From Neckera pumila (lineage: Eukaryota > Streptophyta > Bryopsida > Hypnales > Neckeraceae), in the NCBI GenBank assembly GCA_963969595.1, contig OZ018416.1, positions 10,556,065 to 10,620,064 of the forward strand: 64,000 bases of DNA, written 5' to 3'. Shown here piece after piece: positions 26,814-37,100 of this stretch. How positions within the stretch are numbered: the stretch's first letter is position 1; every line of letters starts with the position of its first letter. The translations under genes and the position numbers were made by a program. Under the pieces are notes generated by a model. The model was not told where the DNA came from. It made no database searches and saw only the letters and a program-made list of their open reading frames with translations.

Positions 26814-27685
26814 AAAGTTTGAATCCAACCTAATTGCTACACTACTTAGTTAATTAAATTTGTCACTCTTTTTTATATTTCCATTTCATGTCAACTTCTT
26901 TACAAGTTAGAGTCAAATATAAAGGTTATATTTGGTATAAAATTTGGAAAACTAATTATATATTTGACAAATTTTATAGCCCAATAGGATAATCAATCAA
27001 ACATAGGCTTGAAGAGGTTTTCAAAATTTCCGATTAAATTTTCTAATGTAATTAAATACACACCTTACTTAATTATTATATGATTTTGAAACCAACCATT
27101 TTTCATTCTTGCCTAAAATAAATGCACTTATATTTATGAAAAATAGTTCGATTTTGGATAATCCTATTTCTAATAATTTAAAAGTTCATAAAGTAGGAAC
27201 ATCTAAGTGCACCAAGTGCCTATAAGTGCCACTTGGACAAATGTTCCCATCATATATATTTCCTACATCAATCTATCTATCTATCTATGGTTGAAGAAAT
27301 GACTTTAGAACATCTACCAAAAAACTAAGGTGATCTTTTATACCTTTTATATGTGGTATCCAAACATTTGATATATTTTTTAGTGTATCCAAATCTCCTT
27401 TCATTTGTTAACTTAAACATATAAAATTTGACCATTCTAATAACAATAATTATATAGTAGAAAAATGGTGCTTTTAGATGTCCCTACCTTAGTTCATTCA
27501 TTTGGTGTCCAAAAAATGCATATTTAGAGAATCTCGGGAATCCCATTTCAACTCTCAACAAGAGTTTAGATAGTTTAATTTAACAAACCATAATCAAAAT
27601 GCTTATTTAGGAGATTTTAGGTCTATGTAAATATAAATTACCAAAATATGTTCTAATTGCTCCTTGATTCCTTTTCTAAAATTCG

Positions 27686-27916
27686 TTAACCTTGTAACTC
27701 TGCCATAGACACTAAGTGCCTAATAGATGACAAAAAATACTTTCATGTAAGACAAAAGTGCAATTGTTTATCCTTGGAATTTTGTGCAAAAAGGGGAGGC
27801 CTTCTACAATAGCTTGTCTTCAAATGTGTGCTTTTGATTTTCTTAAAGTAGATGATTCACATTGTATCAAAAAGGATGATTTCCATGGAGACTAGCACGT
27901 CCTTACAAGGGGTTAA
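27686..27916. repeat. TTAACC-type element in promoter of protease copy 2
   Basis: Shares size (about 231 bp) and internal blocks with 34139-34370: AAAGGGGAGGCCTTCTACA-like, TAGCTTG-CTTC, TAAAGTAGATGAT and AAAAAGGATGATTTCCA, with GTTAAC and GGTTAA ends. It ends about 155 bp before the TATA box. Confidence 0.75.
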
Positions 27917-28069
27917 AATAGTCTGCTCTTCAAGTGACCATTTAATCCTATCTAACTCATCATTGATAGTATTAGATATTTCAAGCAACATGTCGCTCAT
28001 TCCTAGATAGGGGTCGCATTCAGAACTTTTAGAACAGCCTACCTTAGTAAATCACCACTTCCTCCTCAC

Positions 28070-28077
28070 TATAAATA
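28070..28077 (+). promoter_or_regulatory. TATA box of protease copy 2
   Basis: TATAAATA stands 70 bp before the start codon at 28147 in an otherwise ordinary promoter sequence; a start about 30 bp downstream would give a leader of roughly 40-45 nt. Motif match and spacing only. Confidence 0.6.
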
Positions 28078-28146
28078 CAGCAAGATCGATCAAGAGCAGC
28101 ACCAATTTTCCAGAAACATATATCGGCAGCAGAATTTGTTGTGGCT

Positions 28147-31100
28147 ATGGCAAACCCCCGGCGATCCGTGCGCTCTCTCTCATTGTCGAGGCGATCGGTA
28201 CTCCTCTTGTTGTTGTCGGTGTTTGTTTTGTACCAGGCAATGTGCCAATTGCAGATCATCTTTCACAATTCAAAGATCTTAGAGCTGCAAGAGGACAGCG
28301 AATTGCAAAATGCAGCGATAGTCTTCAATTTGCACTCCAAGTATCCCACCGCCGTTCCGTCAACCGAGAAGCCTAGTAGACGGCTTCGAACCCTTCTGGA
28401 GCGGGATTTGAAGAGGCTCGCATCCAAGGCTGCTACAATCTCTGCAAAGCGCACTGCTCTTGCGGCCAAGGAGGGTAGTGTCTTCTTTCCCGCTGCCGGG
28501 AATGTTTTCCCTGATGGGTATGTGCAATTCATTTCATGACTTCTTGGCTCTCGATCAATTTGCTCATGGCACTCACTTGTAAGCTTACATGGAATGGTAT
28601 GAAAATTCGTTTGAATTTTGTGTCTGTTTGTTTGCTGAATGAAGTAGGTTTTGTTGTATGTAGTGGGAAGTGAATTTTTTAGAATGATCAATCTCTTGAT
28701 TCAATTAGTAGTGTGGTCTGTGCTACTTGTATTGGTGTATGAAACTCTTTAGAATTTTTCTTTCTCTCTGTTTAATTACGGATTGGGCGCAAGTGTGGTT
28801 TATGAACTCACTTTACAATTTAGAATTTAGAAGTTGCTCTGATGGTAGAGTGCTTTGTTTTGTGTAGGCTGTTTTACGCGGCAGTTCATATCGGAAGTCC
28901 TGCCAAGATGTTTTTCCTTGATATGGACACCGGCAGTGAGCTGACATGGCTGCAGTGTGATGCACCTTGCCGAAGCTGTGGCCATGTATGAACGTCCAAT
29001 TTCTAGTCTTGTTCTTCTTCTTCTTGTACCAAATTTGGCTTCAGCTTTGAAAATGAAGGATTTAGGTCTTCATGAAATTATCCTTGGAAGTATAATTGCA
29101 GCTTAAATTTTGGGTCAGTTTTAAGAAAAACGGACCTCTACAGGACCAAGAAATGCCCTAATTGGGCCTCATGTGTTTTTTCATACTCCAAATTTTGACT
29201 GGAACACATGAGGACTGTCTATCTTTTAGCCAATCTTATCTTTCTATTGTGCAATGCATTAATTTCACTGATTCTGGTGATATAGAATTCTGTTCCATCT
29301 AAACTACATTTTCAAAAATATGATCAACCCATTTTGGCCATTTTTATATTAATACTACTCATGATTCATGATGCAAATGCAAGCTCTTGTGACGATGGAA
29401 GCTTATTGATGCAGGGTCCAAATGGGCTGTATCAGTATCTGTTAGGGGAAGCCCAAGTGGTGGATTGTCGTGATGCGATTTGTGCTAAGGTCCAAGGAGG
29501 GCAGTCATCATACTTGTGTGAAGAAGAATTCAACGGGGAATGGACGCAATGTGATTATGAGGTGCAGTATGCAGATGGGAGCTCCACGATGGGTGTCTTG
29601 GTATCAGACTTCATCACCCTGTTTCTAAGCAACGGCAGGAAAATGGTCACCAAGGCTACTGTTGGGTAAGTACAATCCTGGTACTGTAGTACTCCACAAT
29701 TATTGATTCATAGATTAATTAGGAGTTCACTCCCAACCAAATCGTGTTTTCTTATGCTCGGTTTAATTAATAGGTCATATGGTTTGTAACTTTTTCTTCC
29801 AGTTTCATTTGTAGTTTGAGCGACAAGTGCAATGTTCTTCACTGATTTCTGGTGTTAAAAAGTTGTCTGCTTTTTAACTATGCCAGTAATCAATTTTGCA
29901 TCCTCATGAAACCATGAATTCATAGTTTTTAAGGGTTAACTTTGTTCATTTATGTGATACTAACGTTTTTATTTAGCTTTTCCTTCTCAGAGTAATGTCT
30001 CAGCTTTTCCTCTCAGATCCATGCCATTGAGGAAAGTATTTGCAGTCAAATGTAGGTTCTACCTTCGAAAGAGAGATTGTAGTAGAGAATCCGATGGGAC
30101 CATGTTTTTTGTGTCATCAGAATTGAGGAAGAACGTCAAATGATTGTCATAACCAATAAGCAAATAAAATTAATTGGGCAAAATAGATAAGAATATGTGA
30201 GTCCCCATAGAGATATTCATTATGTACGCTAAAAGGTGCTCAAGAATGTTACAAGGAGGAGGAACATGTGACAAAGACGCCGACGAAGTTTCATGAAGAG
30301 TTAGAGAATGTCAAAATGGGTTGAGACTCCATTCCTTGTTTTTTCAAGTTTGTGCTAACTTCCACAATTTTGTAGAGTCTCATTGTCTTTTGTGGATCCT
30401 TTCTAGCATTTTCAAGAAACTACTAAATGCATTCATTCTAGGCTCCAAACAAATACTCCAATCTTTGTTAACCTCTCACTGCCTAACCACAATTTGTATG
30501 CAATGGACACTTCTCAAACAATTTAGAGAATAAGTTCCTATTTTAAGTGTTGATTTTATGGAAGGAATTGACATTACAAAAAATTCCAACCCTGAAGAGG
30601 GCTGCTAGTTTTGCACCCCCTTTAGGCCCTTGGTGCAATTAGGGAGGAAACTGCTGACATGGTGATGTGGCACTATTAATCAATAAATAAAAAATTGTAA
30701 TTGCATCATAGGGGTGCTGAAAATCAAAAACTTGCCAGGGGTTGAAATTTTTTATAACGACTTATCGTTTTGATCGATTGTTACCTTTAAAGCGCGTCAA
30801 ATGTGTTTTTTCCATGAGATTTTGTAGAATAAATCTTAGATTCTAACAACTGATCTTGGGTGTTGTCTAACTTTCCTCGCATTTTTAGCAAAAGGCAAAA
30901 AAACATCTTCCTGGCCAATGAAGGGTTAACAAAGTACCAAACTCTCCATGAAATTCCACTCAAGATATTTGTTAACCCCCAAAGGACCAAGGGTGCAAAA
31001 AACAATGTTGTAGAAGCCACTTCATGGTCTTACAGTCCTTTAAGAGTTAACAAAGTACCAAATTTTTTGGTGGCCATTATATTTTACTCAAATTGACTAT

Positions 31101-34100
31101 TGATATTAGTGAGATTTTTTCAGGTGCGGATATGATCAACGTGGGGGGTTTGCAAAAAACCCCATTCTTGCAGATGGTGTAATGGGTTTGAGCAATTCTA
31201 AGGCATCGCTACCCTCGCAGCTGGCGCAAAAGGGCATTGTGAAGAATGTGATCGGCCAGTGTTTGGGTAGCAATGGTGGCAGTTATATGTTCTTTGGAGA
31301 GGCATTGGTACCTTCGTTCGGCATGATGTGGGCCCCCGCAATGGGAAGCCTTTACAAGTTAGTACCTAATGCTTTCAAAACAAAGTATCTATACACATTC
31401 ATTCCTTTAGAAGAAAGTGCATTTAGCTATCAAGGTCAACATTTCCTGCCAAATAATTATTTAAAGTTGGAAAAACTAGTCCAAAAGACACTTTTAAGAT
31501 TAATATAAATTTCAATTTTTCAAAATTTTATTTTTTCAACAACCCTGCACCTTGTATGTGGCCACTTTGTCCATCTAAATCCTAGATATCTTACAAGCCA
31601 CTCAATGTTTTGATTTGGAGAGAGAAGGTAAGTTGTTTATAAAAGTAGGGAGGTTGGAGGTACAACAATCCATGTGGGATGTGTAAATTAAGACATGAAA
31701 GAACTCAACCGCTTCAATAGTCAAGTCAAAATAATACAATAATTGTTTTTACAGCTTAACTTCATACGTCTATTACTATCTATTAGAGATTCCAAATCAC
31801 AAATTGATTTTTTAGAAGTGATATTCAACCATTTTTTTTGTTGACTTCATTTTGAAAAAATTAATTAACAAATGTTTAACTGAGGTCTAAAGTTCTGGTG
31901 TGAAGACTATTACTTTGAGTATTCTTTGAGCTCCTACTTTGCTTCAAATATACCATAACTTTTGAAGATTGATGGAAAACAATGAATTTCTCTATAAGAA
32001 GGATTTCTTTGCCCCTCTCACTTACAATATATCAATGAAGTAGCTATTTATATCACCAAATAAGAATTTCACAATATTCAATAGTGCATACAATATTTTA
32101 ATAAGAATTGAACAATTAAATTTTGACGTTAGATGACTTAAATTCCACCACTTGATCCATTTTAAGATATTTAGGGATTTGCATCATTAATTTATTTGTC
32201 TTCTAACTTCTCCAAGAATAATTTTCAAAAAATTCAACTCCAAATTTTTTATACAATTAATCCCAACCTCGATAGCTAGACACAATAGCTTATTTATATA
32301 TTTGATAAGTGCATTGATTTGCTTTTAGATAGAGGGACTATATTCTTTTAGTCTTTAAAACTGTGAGGATTTTAACTGTCTTATATTAGGTGTTGTCATT
32401 GTTAGATCAATACAAATGCTCTAGAGAGAACACTTTAGTATAAGAGAAAATTTTAGAACGTCTACTCTTTACCATTTAATATACATTTAATTTTGACACC
32501 ATTAAAAAAATTCTAAAAATATGTTGCTTCTATGCAAGCAAGTCTAGGATTGCTTTTGGAGACAACTATTTTCATCAGTCTATTTGAGAATTCATAGCTT
32601 ATTCATGTATAGTATCCAAAAATGCAAAGGAAGAAAATTTAAAATACTTTTTGACTTCCAACAAGATCCAACAAAAAATAAGGCAATTTTGTAATAGAAA
32701 AATGCTCACTCATTTATACATAAACAATTAGATGTAGTCACTTTGATGCCTTCTTTTATGAAATCTCTCAAAGCGAAAGGTTATAGACCATTCTTACAGA
32801 GACAATAGTAAAAGCAATTTCATTCAACAAAAAGTGACATTAGTTGCTGGCTTTATTTAGCAAGTAATACTTACATCCAAATTACTTATTGAAGATCAAC
32901 CAAGTGCATGTATTTGAAAAAAATGAGTTGCTATTAATAGCAAGGATTAGTATGAAAGTAACAATCATCTCTTTAATAAAATGGACAATCCCAAAACCAC
33001 CATTCTTTGCTACGGTCAAATTTTCATACTTTCTTATTGGCAAGTAGATATTTGGATATCATATGCAAAAGCTATGAAGGGTCAACATGTTTTTTTTATA
33101 GTTAGAGGTTTTGAAATCGTTTCTTCTATACAGATATATATTCATTTGGAAACGTACACAAAGTACTGTAATGACGATGGTTTTGGATCAATGGTGCATT
33201 TGGAAGTAGGGCCCACCTTAGTATTGTGGCCTCTAGCTTATATGGTACATATTATAGGATGTTTTCAAAGTGTAAAATATTTTTCTCTCAAGTTTAGTTA
33301 ATGGAATTAATGTTCATAAATATTCACTTGAGTTTGCAGTCTTTTGTTTGATGATATTTTGAATGCCATTACTGAAAATTTCAGCCCTTTGGAAGGCTGC
33401 TCTACAGCCCTTCAAGCTAGGTACCATGAAATTTGCTTTTTTGGGGCTGAAAAAATCATTTTCCCCCTATTCCCGCCCACCTGAAATTGCAGTGACAATG
33501 GCACAAGAACCGAGTTTTAAGAGTAAAAAAGTATTAAACCAAAAAAAAAAAACTTTGACTGCTCACTGCGGCACTTTTCTAAAGTGATAGACCAAGCTTT
33601 GAAATAGCTTGGTTTGTCACTTTGGAATGGCCCTAAAAGAGCTGCATTTCTTTGTAATGTTTAACCTGATTTGATGTTTGTATGGTGGTGTACAATGGAT
33701 TTAGGTATGGTCACTACCAGATACGTATGCAGCGCATTTGGTACGGAGCTGATGAGCTCAATGTGAAGGGCGCAGTTGATGAAATAACATTTGATAGCGG
33801 GGCCTCTTTTACATACTTTGCCCCAAAATTGTACGATGTTGTACTTTCAGCTGTGAGTTTCTATTTGCACTGTATTTTCGACATTGAATTACCCAAGTGA
33901 CCCACTTACATTGGTGTCCGCGGAGTCCTTCTAAGGTAGGAGGTTCTAAAAGCACTCATCTCTTCAAATGTACACTATTTGCACATATTGCTTTTTATAG
34001 CCTTCAGTAATGTACAAATAATGTACATTTGAGGAGGTAGGCGATTTTAGAGCTTCAATTTCAAAATTTCATAAGTAGTTCTACAAAGCTCCAAAAACTA

Positions 34101-37100
34101 TGAAACAACTTGGGTTAGATGCCAATTCCACTTGTCTTTTAACCCTTAAACGATGAGGAGGCCATTTTGTGGCCGATGGATGACAAAGAATCAAACCATA
34201 TAGGACAGAAATGCAATCATTCATCCTCTAAATTTGTTTGTGAAAAGAGGAGATCTTCTACAGTAGCTTGACTTCCAATAGATACTTTTGGATTTTTTAA
34301 TGTAAATGATGTCACACGGTAATGAAAAAGGATGATTTCCAGGGTCACCCCTTCGTCCTTTAAGGGTTAAGGAAAACTTGTTCAAAAATATTTCAAGAAA
34401 GTTTCAACTCCACAAAATTTAGTTTCAACTCTTAAATGAGGGATTTATGGACCTCCTACTTTAGGATTAAACAATCTAATTTTAATAATATAGTGCCAAT
34501 GGAATCAGTGTCAATGGGTCCAGAAGAAGGCTTTCATAGTGACCACCCCAGTGCTAGTAATTTTAGTGATACTATTGCCTGGCATTCTTGGATTAAGGCC
34601 ATCGGTGTATCATGATTTCCATAGTAACCAATCCGACATTCTAGGGTTAAAATAACAACAGAAAGAAAATATTTTCTATGGTTCATGAGGAAGTTTCTTC
34701 ATGATTAGTCATTGTGTATCGTAGAGAGGCCTTTCAATTATTATTAGAAGAAGGGTAACTCTGGTTGTATAACAACTTGAATAAAGAGTCTGTTGGGGGT
34801 AATTCTGCTATCTAAACCATGCTATCTAAGGTGTCCAATTTCTATTGTTTTGAGAGTAAGGTGGTTTGGTAGGTGAACCTAGAACATGGCTATCTTTATG
34901 CGCTAGGGGTTTGACACTCATCAAATGTGGATGAAAAGTGCTACAAGCTTTTCACAATATTCTCAATCTTGAGACTTAGTTCTTAGCTAATGTCTCACAG
35001 AATGGCTCTTGAACCCACTGTTCATCTTAAGTTTAGTTGCTTTATCCTTTATTCTACTTGCTAAGTGGTCACTTGACTCTTTATGGGTCATATTTGGTGA
35101 GCAAGGATAGTGAGGGACAAAGAAATTGAGGCCCTTTCAAAATTAGATGGAAAATTTGAGCGTGCCAAGTTTGGTGAATAAGGGTAGCCACGCTCTTAAT
35201 GTGACTATCAATGACTGCTCCTGGTATGAGCAGGTGGTTGCTGAAGCAAAGAGATGGGGCCTTGTGAGGGACCGACTTGACAAAACAAAGACCTATTGTT
35301 GGAGAAACAACCCTCTTTTTCAGTAAGCTGATTTGAGTCACATTCTAACTTATTTGTATCCACTTGATGTAAATAATAAATAAATAAAAAATAAAAAAGT
35401 TCACTTAAGGTGAAAACACCCAGAATTGTCAAAATAAGCAATTCGGTTGATAGTAAGAGGCACATTTTCTAAGAAAAAATAATTTTTTAGTATTAGCCAT
35501 TGAAAAACATGAATTAAAAATAAAAGATAAAATTGGATATGACATCTAATTACTATGAATTTCAAAATGGAAGTTCTCTAAGCTACTAAAACCATCACAT
35601 AGCTTGGTCATAAAACCAAAATCTACAAAATCAAGATTTTGTTAATTGCAATTAAGTATGGGAATGGTTTAATTGCACTTTGGGGGGCACTTTCAGTAGA
35701 AGAGCACTTGTTACAAATGAGTATAGTGATGGTTTGGGTTATTTTCACCTTTGACATAATTGCGTTTGAATATTAAGCAATTTCTCAATGTTTTTGTCAA
35801 CAATGATGCTCAATAAAACATTTTGATAAATATTAAATATTTATGTGTTATAATGCAAATTTATTATTATTTAATTATTTAAGTTTTTCTATTGAATCAT
35901 TATGGAAATAAAAAGAGGTGCGATATTTGATATTATCTTCTTATGTAGTGGAGTGAATAAAGTATGAATTTTCAGTATGCTACAGATAGAAAGGGACACA
36001 AAACAATTCATATATAGAGGTTATATGGTAGGGTCCAAGTGAAACTGGCGTTTTTGCATTTCCCAAGGAAAGAAATTTCACTACTGCCAACTTTGACACC
36101 CTTCCAAAGGTTGAATTTTTTTTTTTTATTATGAAATTTTTGGCATGAAATTAATTCTATATGAATAATATGTGTGCCAAATTTCAAGGTCAAAAGATTA
36201 ATTCATATTATCAATATAGAGATGATCTTGTGAAGAAATTTCATAATAAACAAACAATTTGTCAACCCTTGAAATAGTGTCAAAATTGGCAGTAGTAAAA
36301 ATTTTCTTTCAGTTATACACGTTGGTATCTTTTTTTGTGTAAATTTTTTTACCTTGAATTTTGGCACAAGTTTTATTATTATAGAGATGATTTCATGATT
36401 TTTTTTATGGTAAATAAACAATTTGTCAACCTTTGGAATAGTGTCAAATTTGGTAGTAGTGAAATTGTTTCTCATAACTACACATGTTTAGATTTTGAAT
36501 ATCTTTTTTTGTGTAATTTTTTTGGTTTTGAAATTCAATATACATATTATCAATATAGAGACGATCTCATAACAAAAACTTCATGGTTAAAAAAAATTCA
36601 GCCCTATAGAATAGTGTCAAAGTTGGCAGCAATGAAATTTTTCTCTCAATTACATATGTTGGTAGATTTCAAATATATTTTTTTTATGAATCTTTGGACC
36701 TTGAATTTTGGAATACATATTATCAGTATAGAATTAATCTCATTCCATAAATTTGGTTATTAAAAATCAATTCTTCAGCCCTCAAAAGGGTGTTAAAGTT
36801 GGCAGTAGTGAAATTTCTTTCCGTGGGAATGCAAAAACGCCATTTTCACTTGGATCCTACTATACATTTTGGTAGAATTTATAAAGGTCGGTTTCATTAG
36901 AAAGGGGTCACAACTAAGTGCAGGTATTGTGTATAGAGACACAAAGTTGAGGAATGGATTTGCTGTGCAGGATTAAAGCTATTGCTATCTAAGGTAGAGC
37001 CACCCATTCCCAACTAGTGATGCGTTCCCAACCTGTAGGTGCACGTATTTTTTACCAAGCTTAGAATGTTTTTTTTTTTCTCCTTTTCAAGGTTGGAACT

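Larger units (their letters stand above)
21900..28060. other. AT-rich spacer between the divergent proteases
   Basis: No coding sequence recognised. Contains a repeat fragment at 22085-22160 shared with 35100-35195, part of family G near 23600-23670, a (TA)n run at 25703-25732, a CACTA-type MITE at 26596-26813, a (CTAT)n run at 27272-27288 and a TTAACC-type element just upstream of the second protease. Confidence 0.75.
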
